The notes: a model not told the origin generated them from the letters alone. Shown: positions 11,190 through 23,984, counted from the first letter of the stretch. The stretch: 64,000 nucleotides of DNA from Odobenus rosmarus divergens (GCF_000321225.1 NW_004450276.1:4737816-4801815), one strand, 5' to 3'. Program-made: numbers and translations.

Positions 11190-11520
11190 CTTCCACATTT
11201 TAAAACATTCGCTGAATTTGGCAATCGGGAAGTTAGTGATAGCTTTAGCAAAAACAGTTTCAGGAAATGATTGGATGTGTTGGTGGGGGAGCAGGGAGAA
11301 AAGAAAAGGAGGCCATATTCTAGGGAAGAAAGGAAATTTATTGGCAAGGCAGAAGTGGAGGCAAGGAGACAGATTCTTCTGTAGGAATTTGAAAAGAAAA
11401 GTGACAGTAGAGAGATTAGTGGTGATTGATGTTAACTAGAAAGAGAAGACAACGGGCCACAGAATTTGCTAGTCTGAGGAATTCAGACTTTATTCTGAGG
11501 CAAGGAGGTAGCCATGGAAA
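11190..11520 (-). mobile_element. diverged L2 fragment, minus strand
   Basis: Segments such as GAATTTGGCAATCGGGAAGT, AGCTTTAGCAAAAACAGTTT and GGAGGCAAGGAGACAGATTC follow the antisense of the L2 ORF2 3' half. Divergence is high and the ends are approximate. Confidence 0.55.
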
Positions 11521-13772
11521 AGAAAAATACATATGGACCAACATTTGTACCACCATGATTAATTTATGAGAATGAAGTGAGAAATCATTAAAATTATAAA
11601 TCCAAAGGTAGCCGGGCTTGAGAAAATGACAGAAAAATGCCGTAGATTTGTTTTCAAGAAAACCAACTCTGAACTTTCTGATCTACATCACGAGTAGCTC
11701 ATTATCACCTGGAAATAAAGAGAATTAAAACAACAGCAACAACAACAAAAACCAGTTCTTTACTATTATTTTAGGAGTTGTAACAAACTGAGGAGGTTTA
11801 GTTACCATGTCTCTAGTTCTGCCTGAGAGCGTTCGGATGATCTGGTTAGGTGCAGTTTCACCAAAGGCCAGTAGGGTGAATGTGAATGTCTCATGACCAA
11901 GGGGAAAATTGCACGTGAAGGGGCTCCCATGCAACAGCCACCACAACAAAATAAATAATAATGCATTTGGGGCTAAGCAACGGGAAAGGATGAATATCTA
12001 TTTCTGAGATGAGCTGTGCTACATGCTACAGGAGAAAACTTGTCAAGTAACTCCCTGCCATTATTTTTCAACCCTATGGTTTGATTGGAAAACCAAGGAA
12101 GACTAAATTAAAACTAAAGTTCAGCTTCCCAGGGTCAGCACATGGGTCCAGAAAGTTTTCTGGGAAAAATATTTGCATTCATTTACCTTTTACATACCTA
12201 CCAACTAACAATCTGAAAAAGGCAAGTTTCAGCAAACCCTTGTTCCAGCATTTGAAAATATCTTTAACTAGAGCAATACTATCTAGCAAATAATAGTATC
12301 AAGATAACAATGGAGATAGTAGTTCAATTAATATTTACTTTAGAATGCATCAGGGACAGTCATCTTTATCCTATATTTACTAAGAGTTCCTGTCTGTTAA
12401 TTAAGAAAGTGAGAGGATTATCAAGTGTAAATCAAGCTCATTGTTCCCATCTTTAAGAGCTATTCACAGCCACCACTTACTCCTTTTATAATCAACTTTA
12501 TTGGACTTTGTAGTACATAGTCTTGTTTGCAAGCCTAGAGAATGAGCTTTTTGATCAGATTAGGAAATGTCTCGTTCTCAGCACGAACAAAAAGTTACAC
12601 TGCCCGCTCGTATGGAGGTTGTGGGGCTGAGTCTGTTCTCCAGTCCATACGTATAGTTAGAGATGGGGTTCCAGGGAACCATGAAAGCACATGAGAAAGT
12701 TGACCTTTAGCTGCCAACTACTGAATTGCAAAGAAATAACTCAGCTGACTTACCTAGATCATACCGGAGTGGTCCAAACCCAAGCCCAGGACACCAACAG
12801 GACCACTCAAGACTTCACATTCCACAGTCACACTGACTTTAGTTCGAGCCTCCCATTTTCTGACTTTTCTATTTTTCCGCAGATCAGTGATTTCAGTATC
12901 ATTCAAGTTCTTTCCTTGTGTCTTCCAAATATTATTGAAGTCAGACATAGTCTATAAAAATAGGGCTAAACATTCTGCTCTTTTTCTCAACCATTTATGC
13001 TCCTAATTTTACTCCTCCTACAAAATATGAAATATGGGATACATGGTAATAATGGAAAATACAGTCAGTTTTGCTCTAATGTGACATGTTTCTTAAAACC
13101 ACCAGTGCTATCCAAAAATTGTGCAGTTAACACTACAGGGTTTATGGGGAAAGGAGTTGGGGAAACAACATTCAGAAACTTTGTCAGTGACACATTTAAA
13201 AAGATACAAAGTTAATGAAAACAGTAGTACAATACTCCACACGGGGCAGGGGCAAGGAATGCACCAGTACTACAATAAATACGGTGCTTTAATCTATGCA
13301 AGACCTGCCATTTGCTTGAGGAAGTGGGCGTGGCCAGTGTGGCAGCCCCTGAGCTATTGTAAAGGTAGAGGAGGAACAGCTGAAATAGGACAGAAGCTGT
13401 ACCAGCAGGTGTGGATGAGTGTGACTTAGGCCTCGTGGTGAACTGACGTCCCTGTAGATGTTTGAGGTGTGTGCGTTATGTATTCACAAGCATCTGCGTT
13501 TGGCTGGTGCAATTTTCCACTTTCACCCATTGTTTCTTGTGGATGAAACGGCCCACAAGCAAAAACAGAATTCTCCTGTTCCAGTTGTTCCCTACTACCA
13601 TGTTCCACCCGTCACGGTGGAATAAGTTCGTCTTTTTGGAACAGGTATTAGAACCGACTGCAATCTCCTGCAGCCCATGCACCTGAGGCTCCTCCCGGTC
13701 CCTAGACTTGGCTTCACCTGTGGTTCTGCCCACAAGCTTAAGACTCATCTGGCTGTCCATGAATCCTCTTCT
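11521..13772. other. unassigned non-coding sequence
   Basis: I recognise no transposon, RNA or coding exon. Overlapping short frames on both strands near 13426-13760 cover each other and lack domain features, so I do not call them genes. Confidence 0.55.
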
Positions 13773-13789
13773 TTAAATCTGATGAGAGG

Positions 13790-13982
13790 GGGGCACCTGG
13801 GTGGCTCAGCTGGTTGGGCGACTGCCTTCGGCTCAGGTCATGATCCTGGAGTCCCGGAATCGAGTCCCACGTCGGGCTCCTTGCTCAGCGGGGTGTCTGC
13901 TTCTCCCTCTGACCCTCTTCCCTCTCGTGCTCTCTATCTTTCATTCTCTCTCTCTCAAATAAAATAAATAAAAAAAAAAAAT
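13790..13982 (+). mobile_element. CAN-SINE, first of a tandem pair
   Basis: Full SINEC of the subtype whose body contains GAGTCCCACGTCGGGCTCC and GACCCTCTTCCCTCTCGTGC. It is flanked by TTAAATCTGATGAGAGG at 13773-13789 and 13984-14000, a perfect TSD. Confidence 0.97.
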
Positions 13983-14000
13983 CTTAAATCTGATGAGAGG

Positions 14001-14194
14001 GGAGCCCGGGTGGCTCAGTCGTTAAGCGCCTGCCTTAGGCTCAGGTCGTGATCCCGGGGTCCTAGGATCGAGCCCCGCATCGGGCTCCCTGCTCCGCGGG
14101 AAGCCTGCTTCTCTCTCTCCCCCTCCGCCCGCTTGTGTTCCCTCTCTTGCTGTCTCTCTGTCAAATAAATAAATAAAATCTTTAAAAATCAATC
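14001..14194 (+). mobile_element. CAN-SINE, second of a tandem pair
   Basis: A SINEC of another subtype (GAGCCCCGCATCGGGCTCCC body, GCTTGTGTTCCCTCTC) begins immediately after the 3' TSD of the preceding SINE. A third, imperfect copy of the target (AATCTGGTGAGAG, 14195-14207) follows it. Two independent insertions at the same site best explain this. Confidence 0.96.
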
Positions 14195-14319
14195 AATCTG
14201 GTGAGAGATGGCAAAGTCAGAACTCCGCAGAGGGCAAAAGCAGAGAAAAGGCCACACACCATCACTTAATAATAATTGTCATCTGGTCACATTTTTAAAA
14301 TAAAATGAACTGACTAGCC

Positions 14320-14405
14320 TCTAATTCCATGAAGGAGAGAGCTGTGTCTTTTCTCTTTATCTCCACTAAATCACACAGGGCTTGACACCTAGTGGTGCCT
14401 AACGA
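14320..14405 (+). mobile_element. L2 3'-end fragment (weak)
   Basis: CTAATTCCATGAAGGAGAGA and the CAGGGCTTGACACCTAGTGG segment resemble the L2 3' UTR, in the order chromosomal LINE-2 tails show. It is short and diverged. Confidence 0.5.
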
Positions 14406-14624
14406 TGTCTGGACACAAGAGTGTGTGTTCCGCTAGAATAACAGCTGTAGCATATCCCCTAATATCCCTAACATTCTGTTTGGGATTCTATAATAGAAAA
14501 ACTAGCTTAAAAAGGAATAAACTGATATAAGGAGAGTTGGTAGCAACGTCTTAACACTAAAAACACCTAACTCTGTACATTATAAACTTTCAAACACAGG
14601 AATATATTCTGCTATTTTATAAGC

Positions 14625-14661
14625 TGAAAGCGTCCATCAACTGGTGAATGGATAAAGAAGA

Positions 14662-14698
<37 letters not shown>

Positions 14699-15115
14699 GC
14701 GCATGCGCGATGGAATATTACTCAACCATAAAAAAGAATGAGATCTTCCCATTTGCATCCACATGGATGGAACTAGAGAGTATAATACTAAGTGAAATAA
14801 ATCAGTCAGAGAAAGACAAATGCCATATGATTTCACTCATGTGTGGAGTGCAAGAAACAAAAAAACGAAGTGGGTATAAAAAGACAAATCAAAAACAGAC
14901 TCTTAGCTATAGAGAACAAACTGGTGGTTACCGGAGGGGAGGAGGGTACAGGGATGGGGGAAGTAAGTGGAGGGGATTACAAGTACACTTACTGTGATGA
15001 TCACTGAGTAATATACAGGATTGTTGAATCACTATATTGTAAACCTGAAACTCATACAACATTGTACATTAATTGCGTTGGAAATGAAATGAAATGAAAT
15101 GATAAAATAAAGAGG
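14625..15115 (+). mobile_element. old LINE-1 3' end with ORF2 C-terminal remnant
   Basis: CGTCCATCAACTGGTGAATG is followed by a (CA)n expansion and then the ORF2 C-terminal coding region. From 14710 the plus-strand frame reads MEYYSTIKKNEIFPFASTWM and then LSEINQSEKDKCHM, which is the LINE-1 ORF2p tail. The 3' UTR follows with single-copy ACAAACTGGTGGTTACCGGA and ends in a (GAAAT)n/A-rich tail near 15110. It is an older L1 lineage than the ones at 9369, 22037 and 40197. It is 5'-truncated and non-functional. Confidence 0.92.
14664..14709. repeat. (CA)n plus CGCGCGCATGCGCG tract
   Basis: Forty-six bases alternate purine and pyrimidine without a break: a CA run of about 16 repeats, then CGCGCGCATGCGCG. 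It sits where L1 elements normally carry a short TATATACA tract, so the microsatellite probably grew from the L1 itself. Confidence 0.9.
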
Positions 15116-16829
15116 GAGGAACATACAATCCTAAAGACATATGGCAAGGCTTAAGAAAGTGTGCTGTGTAAGTAACAGACTAAAATGTCAGGCCCAGAAG
15201 GCCCTTTATTACTTCTTCTGTGGCAGGAATTTACGGCCTAAAGTTTCTACCACCAAAATTTGCAAAAAAAATTAAGTTTTTGCTTGGACTGATTTAAGTC
15301 CCAAATCTTTATCAAATCCTTAAGAATCACAGAGCTATTTAGCTGCTTTGTAAGGATTTGAGAAGTATGTGGCTGCTTCTAAGCTGGAAGAGAAAGCAAA
15401 CTAGCTAAGCCAAGGAGATTTTCTGGAAAGAATGTTCTGTGGTGTTCTTCATCTGAAGCACTAACTAGAAATTGCACATTCAGATGTTTCCTTCAAAAAA
15501 CACCTATTTAGTTTGGTAACTAAGCTGTCTAATTCTCTGTAGTTAGCAATATTTACTCAGTCTCTGTTTGTTTTTAAAGATGTTTCAGAAGGGAAAATTA
15601 TTAGAGTCATCACATGTTTTACATAAAAATAAGTTAGATTTCAAAATAGTAATATGGTAATAGTAAATGGCCAATTTTTATGTGATAAAGGCCGTATGAA
15701 ATTACAGGATCACAAAAAAAATTGCATACATTTAGAGAAATGTTTTGATAAATATTTTAGAAAGAGCAAAACTCTACTGAAAAATTATCATGTCAAAGAC
15801 ATTTGTAATAAAATCAATAAACTGGGAATCAGACTATATGCCCACTCTCATTTACCAATTGTAAGACTTACAAGGGCCATCAAATGCCTTTATTTATCAA
15901 AGAAATGACTGAATAAAACCAGTTGCCCTAAAATCTGGATTCTAATTAGGATGAAAGAGATATACAATGTACCATTCCCTGAAGGGTCAATTTTATTTCA
16001 ATGATCAAATGCTTAATGGAGAATAAGAAAGTATAAGCAGTACTAAAAATCCCCTAAAAATATTAATCTAGTTTCAGTAAGGACTTGCACTTTGGAAAAC
16101 AAAGCCACAAATTCTAAAACATTCTAATCATGTTGTATCAGAAAGGACAGGTATTCTGCCGTTGTTACTACCCAGCTTTTAAGCAAGAGAGCATTAATTT
16201 AAATCATTCAATGGAAGGGATGTAAGATTTAATACACCACTGTCTCTTTGCTCTGAGGCATATGCATGGCATATTGTCTCTACCTTCCAAAATCTTATGA
16301 TCTAAACAGGAAAAAAATAAAATCAATAATACAAGAATTAAATATTACAAAAAATCTTTCCGGAGACATCACAAAGCAATGTATTGTTACTTACAAAGTG
16401 CATTATGACAATCTTTGCCTTTCTTTTGGAAAGGTATATATAAAATCTAATTATTTTTATTGTTAATTCAATGCCAAGCGCTACATTATTGTGCTTGCAC
16501 TACAATAAATATTAACTTATTACAATATGAGATTCAGAAAGTAGCCAGACTTGGTAACACAAATAATTCAAAAAAAGGAAAGAAATCCTTTGTCTCTGAG
16601 TCATAAAAACTCTGCAAGGGATTCACATTTCTTTTGGCAAGATGAATTTTCAGAAGGCTTAATAAGGAAGTACAAAATTGATTTCGAATAAAAGCAACAC
16701 ATATTTTAATGAAGTGATTAAGTGCTAACCACTGAGAAAATAAATGATTCAGCATTCCTTCAGATTTGCCTAAGAACTTGGCTGTATGTGGCCAACAGGA
16801 AAATTAGTTATAACACATATAATCACATG
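15116..16829. other. unassigned AT-rich sequence
   Basis: No recognisable gene, RNA or repeat. The open frame at 15654-15908 has no motif I recognise and lies in very AT-rich DNA. Confidence 0.55.
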
Positions 16830-18390
16830 GATTTGATCCCTTCATTCTCAGCCCCTGACTGCTTTTCTCCCAGATTTCTTTACTTTCGTGATGCCTTTTC
16901 CTCCCCGCCAGCATTCCCATTGGCTTCAAAACTTTCTACCCCAGGATTCCTTCAAAACTGCTCTCAGAAATCATTAATGACCTCCATGTTGCTACCTCCA
17001 ATGATCAATTCTCAGGCATCGTACTTGACCTCAGAGCAGTCTTCATCTTGGTTAATCACACCTTCCTCTTTAATACACTCTTTTTGGTGGATAACACAGC
17101 CACTTGGTTCTTCCCCTACCTACGTGGTCTCTTTGCTAGTTCCTCTTCTTTTCCCTACTTCTGAATGTTGAATTACCCAAGGGCTTGGTCTTTGACTTCC
17201 TTCCTATCTCCATTCACACCCTACATGACCTCCTCCATTGCCTGTAGTTCTAAACACCATCCTTGTATCTCCATCAGAGAGTGTCTATCTCCAGTGTGAA
17301 ACATTCTCCTGAACTCTAGATTTGAATATCCAACTGCCAACCTGATTCTTTCACGATGATGTGTATGAAGCATGGACGTTAAATTGAAAACGTCCAAAAC
17401 AAAACTCCTGGTCTTCCCCAGCTCCCACTCAAATCAGAGTCTTTATCATTTCCGTCAACAGCAACCCCATCCTTCTAGCTTCTCAGGCCAAACACCACGG
17501 TTCCTTAATCTATCAGGAAATCGAGAAGGCACTACTTTTAGAGCCTACTTTAGATCCTTCTAGAATCTGGCTACTTGTTGCCACTTTCACAGCTACCTCT
17601 CTCCAGCAAGCCCACCGCCAGCTCTCAGCTGGATTGTTGCAATCGCCCCAAAATAGATTTCCTTGCTTAATCTTTGCTGTCTTGTAATATATTCTCAGAG
17701 GAGTGGCCAGAGTGTGACATACATGAGTCAGATCATGTTACTCCTCTACTCACATGACCCTGAAATGCCTCCACATTTTATTCAGAATAAGGGCCAAATC
17801 CCAATGACCTTCAAGAGTCTACACATCAGGTCTCCTGGTTACTCGTCTTGCTTCATCACCCACCATTCTCCTCCCACCTCACTGGGCTGCAGTCACGCTG
17901 GCCTCTTGACCTCTGCTCAGATTTTACCATCTCAAGGACACCTACCCTGACCACCCTATTTAATAAAGGAAACTGTTTGCCACCCCACCCCCTTAACCTT
18001 TCCTGCTGTTTTCTTTTTTTCCACAATACTTGTTATCTTCAAACGTATTTTAAAATGCATTTATTTTTTTTTAAAGATTTTAATTATTTATTTGACAGAG
18101 AGAGAGACAGCAAGAGAGGGAACACAAGCAGGGGGAGTGGGAGAGGGAGAAGCAGGCTTCCCGCCGAGCAGGGAGCCCGATGCGGGGCTCGATCCCAGGA
18201 CCCCGGGATCATGACCTGAACCGAAGGCAGACACTTAATGACTGAGCCACACAGGTGCCCCTAAAATGCATTTATTTATGTTCATTTTTATTGTCTTTTT
18301 TTCCAGGCATCTTTGTCTCTTTTGCTCAGTGACATACTTAAGCACCTAATACAGTGCCTAGCAGAGTCTGCATTTCATTGATACTTGAGG
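16830..18390 (+). mobile_element. L2 (LINE-2) copy, plus strand, with SINE inside
   Basis: The copy carries ORF2 3' half and 3' UTR. ATTAATGACCTCCATGTTGC and CAATTCTCAGGCATCGTACT (reverse-transcriptase-proximal region) are followed by AACTCCTGGTCTTCCCC, GCAACCCCATCCTTCTAGCT, GTCAGATCATGTTACTCCTC, CTGACCACCCTATTTAATAA and the 3' end CACCTAATACAGTGCCTAGC. The open frame at 16722-17171 overlaps this remnant and is not a gene. A minus-strand CAN-SINE splits the 3' UTR at 18067-18261. LINE-2 is long inactive in placental mammals. Confidence 0.88.
18067..18261 (-). mobile_element. CAN-SINE (SINEC), minus strand, in L2 3' UTR
   Basis: Complete element with the head GGGGCACCTGTGTGGCTCAG (minus strand) and a T-rich (tail) left end. 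TSDs TAAAATGCATTTATTT at 18051-18066 and 18262-18277 match fully, the last bases of the first copy merging with the T-run. Confidence 0.97.
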
Positions 18391-18399
18391 GAAAAAAAA

Positions 18400-19280
18400 T
18401 GAGTAATCCAACTATTTCCCAGTGGCTCAGATCGAGTACTTTGGAATCATGTTCAATTCTTCATTTTCCCTAAGACCCACCCAATCCATCAGAAAGATCT
18501 TGTCATTCCTGGCTTTGAAATATATCTAGGATTTAACCACTTCTCACTCCACCTCTATTGCTCTGGTCTGGGGCCCCATTGTCTATGTTCAGTACTATCA
18601 CAATAATCCTCTACTTGGCTTCCCCACTTCTACCCTTGTTCTTTCTTATGGTCTATATTCACAGAACAGCTAGAGAGACCTGTAAAATCCTTAACCATTT
18701 AATGTCGCTCTTCTCAAAATCTTTAAATGGTTCCCATCACACTTAGAATAAAAGCCAAATCCTAACCTGAGTTAATAAATCTCTTAAATTGGACCCTATC
18801 TATGCTCAAAATTTATTGCTTTCCACTTGCTCACTCCACTCCAACAAAAATTGGATTTCTATATGTTCCTCCAAAAGGCAAATTTAGTTCTGCATTAGAA
18901 CCTTTGTACTTCTTCCCTCTTTCAGATTTCAAATTTTCTCACGGTTCATTTTCTCCCTTCATCGGTGTCTCCCCTCAAGTGATGTTAAAGCCTCAAAATC
19001 TTCCCTGACCACCCTGCATAAAACAATCTATTCACTCACTTTCAATAATTCCTTTCTATTCTGCTTTGTTTTTCTTCATAATGTGCAGTACATATAGTAA
19101 CATTATTCTATATACATAGACTGTATATTTGTTTGTTGACTCTTTCCTCTAAAATACAATCCCCATGAATCAGGGATTTTGTTCTGCCCATTGTTCTATC
19201 TCTGGTGCCTAGAATAGTTCCTGCACATAGTACATACTAAATGTTTGCTAAATGAATGAGTGAATGAATTATCAAGAGAT
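18400..19280 (+). mobile_element. second L2 copy, plus strand
   Basis: A separate L2 copy directly after the first. Landmarks include CCAATCCATCAGAAAGATCT, CTCTACTTGGCTTCCCCACT, TAGAATAAAAGCCAAATCCT, CCCTGACCACCCTGCATAAA and the 3' end TAGAATAGTTCCTGCACATA followed by AATGAATGAGTGAATGAATT. The whole ORF2 3' end recurs, so this is a distinct insertion and not a continuation. Confidence 0.86.
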
Positions 19281-22020
19281 TTAACTTTTGAGCTGAATGA
19301 AGTAACAAATGGAAATATGTTCCAATCCATTCATTTTTAATGTAAATAAGTACTAAACTTCATTCAATAGATTGAGCTTTGGTCACCAATATAAAACAGA
19401 AGGTTACTTGAAACAATCTATACCATTACCTGGTTTCCAAATTGTAGACAGACACAATTTAAGTTTTAGGCATAAAGATGGCTAAGTCTTTTTATGAAAA
19501 TCTGTGACTTCTTTCTAAATGGAATAACTCTGCTCTGTAAAAAACTGAAAAGGTTTTTATTCCCATCTATTCAGCTATTACCTCATGTAGAAATTCAGCT
19601 ATGTAAGTTAATTGCTGAGCAAGAATGAATAATCCCAGAACAAGGCTTTGCTTGAGATTAGAGTCACAAATCATAATCACTAGGATACAGTCCCATCATC
19701 CAGATGTTCAAACCAAAAAGAATTCTCTTTGAGGTTTCTCCCACTACAAATTTTTACGTCATAGGCAATGCTTTGCTGAGTATTTATGGCTAAAGTAGAC
19801 AGACACACCCCTAAACACTTAGTAAGATTTTTATCTATAAAACTCCAATATGTTATTTCCTGTAAATTTATCATCCATCTACCTAAGTCATAACCAGAAA
19901 AAATAGTGCTAAGAAGAAAAAAAAATGAGAAAAAATACATACTGACAGATCAGATGATTGCTACTGTTGGTTTTATCTTGTTTTGGATTTAGGTTTTGTC
20001 TGCGTAGTAATAAATGTTGATTTCTGATAAAGTTTCATCAAATGTTGACTTTCTTCCCTCAGGTTTTGTCTAAGTGCTAACCATGTGGAAATAATTACAA
20101 TGTGCCATTATACATACATGAATTGTTTTATTACTAGAGCATAGAAACATCTTTGAGAATTGGCTAAAATCTCAATGATGGTGTATGCAGTAATCCCTGA
20201 GCTATTTGTTAAATATTTGAGCAAACAGAGCATTGTTTCTTTAGTTCTCTTTTGCTCCCCATGTGCATTCTTGGAATGAGGTTGTAGATTTTCTGTTTGG
20301 TTTTAAGGGAGGCCACAACCAGAAAATCATAAGCCTGAACCAGAGAAGCTGCACAATCATTCTTTAGAAAAAAAATTTTCTGATTCTTCACCTATATCCA
20401 ATGACTTCCCTGGCCCCACAGTATCTCCTGATGATCGTTCCTTTGCCTGGTCTCACCCTTTTCACATGTGGGCACTAAACAATTGTAACATTTTTTAACC
20501 ACTGGAGACCATGGCCTTTGCTGGCCCGGGGATTCAAAATGCTTTAAGGTCATGTGTTCCAGAGTCAAATAATGTTCCCACAGCTGGGCCTAAGAGGTCC
20601 CAAGCTTGTTTCTGATCGCTCCCTCCTACATTTACATCTGTAAACAACAACATCCCAGTCCAAAATGTCAGAGGGAAACATTTTCTCCTCCAGTTCCTGT
20701 TTTGCTCCTTCTTAACCAAAGGCAATCAGCACTTTCAGTAGCATGAAAATTAAGGGTGGATGAACCTAAAAAATGTTCTAGTCTGTCTCCCTTCCCAAAG
20801 CAGGATCACACCTTAATGACCTCAGGAGAATGGCAGCTTGGTACCAGAAGAATTTGATAGCACATGAAGATAGTCTCATTCTGACCTCTCCAACCTAATT
20901 GTTTCGCAGTCTGGGCCTCTCTCAAGTCATGTTCAACAGGAAAAACGTCACAAAACTTTTCATGGAAAAAAAATTCTTGGAGCATATATTTAGCAACAGT
21001 ACTCTGTTATATTGTCTTAACTCGTTCTCATCATTTAAAATTAAGATTATTCAGCATGAAAATTGTGTTTGTAAGATAGACTCATTTTCAGTGTTTGGGG
21101 CCAGGATACTTTATTAGTTTGTGCCAACTTATATCTTTTGCAATTCAGTGTCCTTGAGTAGCTTTTAGTGGAACTGGGTAAATAATCAAGATGTTTGGAG
21201 CAGAAGCATCAGCGAGGTTACGGGATGGTTTATAGATCGGAGCCTTTGCTCCTGACCTTTCCAATTTACTTCTCAAAAAAGAGAGAAAGAGAGAATAAAA
21301 ATTTATACCAATATACCAATATTACCAATATATACCAGTTATACCAATATAACACTAGTGGGTTATTTTCAGCTACCTTGTTTTTAATAATTTAATATTT
21401 TGTACTCACATATACAGAGATACATGAATAAATAAAAAATTATTTTAACTTAGATAACAAATTACTTTCTAAATTTTAGATCTGTCCTTTTTTTTGAGGG
21501 GGAAATATGGGGAAAAAATCTAATTAGGTCATTTGATTACAACCTAGGGATATTTCAAATAATAATATATAATAAATGCCTCCAGGGTTTTTAGAAATTA
21601 CAATACATTAGATTCCAAATCATTTAAATTTCAGTTTTCCTTCTTTCTCTGGATCTAATATTCAGAACACGATTAACTTAAGCAAGATCTATTTTTTCCT
21701 TCCCATGTCATATTTGTGTAAAAAATTAGGAACTTAAGTTAATAAACTCTACAAGGATTAAAAATTAAGAACAGAGCTTTGTAATCCTCATGTTAACTGA
21801 AGACATCATAGCACTTAAAGCCTGTAAAGTTTGTTTGAAGTGGATTTTCTTCCATTTCAGAAAGACCTGGTCCTTTTTCTTGGCTTCCCTGTAAGCTCAT
21901 TGGGTTTAAAATACAGTAATTTTATTACATATACCAGAGGTTTGGCTCTACTGGATCAGTTTCTCTTAAAAAAAAATAATATGCCCTTTTTAAGTATTCA
22001 GATTCAAGTCTTCTTTAATT
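19281..22020. other. unassigned AT-rich sequence
   Basis: No recognisable gene or transposon. A short tandem array of TACCAATA-like units lies at 21303-21352. Confidence 0.55.
21303..21352. repeat. TACCAATA-like tandem array
   Basis: Roughly five degenerate units of the type TATACCAATA run in tandem. It is low-complexity with no other signal. Confidence 0.7.
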
Positions 22021-22036
22021 TATGGAAAATTTTCTT

Positions 22037-22352
22037 TTTTTTTATTATTATGTTATGTTGATCACCATACATTACATCATTAGTTTTTGATGTAGTGTTC
22101 CATGATTCATTGTTTGTGTATAACACCCAGTGCGCCGTGCAGAACGTGCCCTCTTTAATACCCATCACCAGGCTAACCCATCCCCCCACCCCCTCCCCTC
22201 TAGACCCTCAGTTTGTTTTTCAGAGTCCATCGTCTCTCATGGTTCGTCTCCCCCTCCGATTTGCCCCCCTTCATTCTTCCCCTCCTGCTATTTTCTTCTC
22301 CCTCTTTTTTTTTTTAACATATAATGTATTATTTGTTTCAGAGGTACAGGTC
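22037..22352 (-). mobile_element. carnivore LINE-1 3'-end insertion, minus strand, young
   Basis: On the minus strand it begins in the L1 3' UTR (CCTGTACCTCTGAAACAAAT) and continues through the GGGGGCAAATCGGAGGGGGA linker, CCATGAGAGACGATGGACTC and the 3' end ACTAATGATGTAATGTATGG to a short A-rich tail. TSDs TATGGAAAATTTTCTT at 22021-22036 and 22353-22368 are perfect over 16 bp. Strong 5' truncation leaves 316 bp. Confidence 0.97.
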
Positions 22353-22469
22353 TATGGAAAATTTTCTTAAATTATAGTTTGAATTTTTAAATTCAAAACC
22401 CCTCTTTTTTACCCTGTTCTGCTATACAGTATGTTAAATTTACATTATAACTCATTGGCAGACTATAAT

Positions 22470-22640
22470 ATTTGGGAATGCTTATTTTGTATGAGACTCT
22501 GAGCTATTTTACATATGTTATTGTATGAACATGCATGTTACATATTTACAACCCCATGAGATAGGCATTAATATTCTTAATTTTATAGCTGATGACCAAG
22601 GGTCAGAGCTAGTAGGTAGCAGAGCTGGGATTTGAACCAT
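22470..22640 (+). mobile_element. MIR SINE remnant
   Basis: ACAACCCCATGAGATAGGCA, TTATAGCTGATGACC, AGAGCTAGTAGGTAGCAGAG and CTGGGATTTGAACC match the 3' half of MIR in order. It is diverged and has no TSD. Confidence 0.8.
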
Positions 22641-23967
22641 ATTTCTTTCCTTTACAAACCACATATTTTCCAGTGTATCATCATCACAAACAAAAGGTGG
22701 ACATACACAAATTATATAATAACATAGAAAGGAATATATATATATATATATTATTTTGTATACTGAGCATTTTAGATGATCCCAATTGTCTGAATACAAA
22801 GCAATGCAAAAAAATTTAAAATGGCCAACCTAAGCAGATTTTTTTAATGCTGCCCTTTGGTTATTCCTTCATTATGGACACTGCTATAACAGCATCTGTT
22901 TAAGCTAGAAATTCCATTTCGGAAAGAAAAAAATGAAGTAAAACCAGTGATTTTCTTCATTACAGAACTGGATGTCTCTGTCAAGTCACAACCACAATAC
23001 ACTTTTATTGTTACATACAAACTTCTTCCAGGGGACCTATCTATTGACCTTTTGTAATAACTTACTTTAAAAGAGAAAGATGCAACAAGATGAAGTTCCA
23101 GATCTGAGTCAGAAAAATTTTTTTACATTTATCTAGGTGTCTAGATATCTAGATATCTATTCCATTCGATAAAAATTGAGATCCGGAGAATTGAAGGCAA
23201 GTGCTCAAGATTATGGAATAGCCAGTTTGATTCTGAGCTGGGGCTTCATTGAGTATTTGAAACAGTCCCGAATAGGAGAAGAGATATTAACAGGAGTTTG
23301 GTATAATTTGGGACTATTGTCACCTTCCAAGATGATTTCCTTTCTTAATTTTGACCTTCAAGAATGGGATTGAATAGAGGAACTATGACTCAGTGTAGTA
23401 CCTGCCAAACCTTTTGGGTTATAGTTTTAATGACAGATTTTTAGTGCTTGGAAACTCTTGCTTTGACCTTTTAGATAGAAGCAAGCAATGGATGTATGGC
23501 TAAGCCACCCCACATAGTTCGCTAATGGGTGTCCCAGTGATTTGTTCAAACCATTACACTATCCCTTTATTAATGGGGGGCAACTGTAATATAACACGCA
23601 CCCAGACAGAATAAACCTTAGTATGGCAGTATTCACTGAAGCATTAGAGAACCTGAATGCTCATTATAGAATGAGATTATAGTTAACAGCTCTATTATTA
23701 ACAAATTTCAATAATATATAATGACTTCTGTTATTGACTTCCCACATCTTCTCATAGGGAATCATTTCTCTTTGGTTTAATATGTACATCATTCTTTCTG
23801 TTTTTGAAGCACTAGTTTGCTAATCCTCTTTTTAGTATATAGTCTTCTCAATCCAATCTAGTATGAAATGAAATTGCTGCTTCCATGTTTGGGATGTATA
23901 ATATATAAACCATAGACATTTTTTCCTTTTCTTTGTACATGATTCAGACTTTAAGTACTTGCAGTTT
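22641..23967. other. unassigned sequence with a short (TA)n
   Basis: A (TA)n tract of about ten units is at 22733-22752. I recognise no gene or named repeat in the rest. Confidence 0.55.
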
Positions 23968-23984
23968 AAAAAGATTATTCTTGG

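Noticed and set aside
14664..14709. CRISPR-like or regulatory array
   Set aside because: It is a dinucleotide microsatellite. No spacer-repeat structure exists anywhere in the window and the organism is a mammal.
14710..14997. 95-residue frame starting MEYYSTIKK
   Set aside because: It is the L1 ORF2p C-terminal remnant, annotated as a mobile element, not as a gene.
16722..17171. 149-residue open frame
   Set aside because: It overlaps decayed LINE-2 ORF2 sequence. The frame does not preserve a reverse transcriptase motif set.
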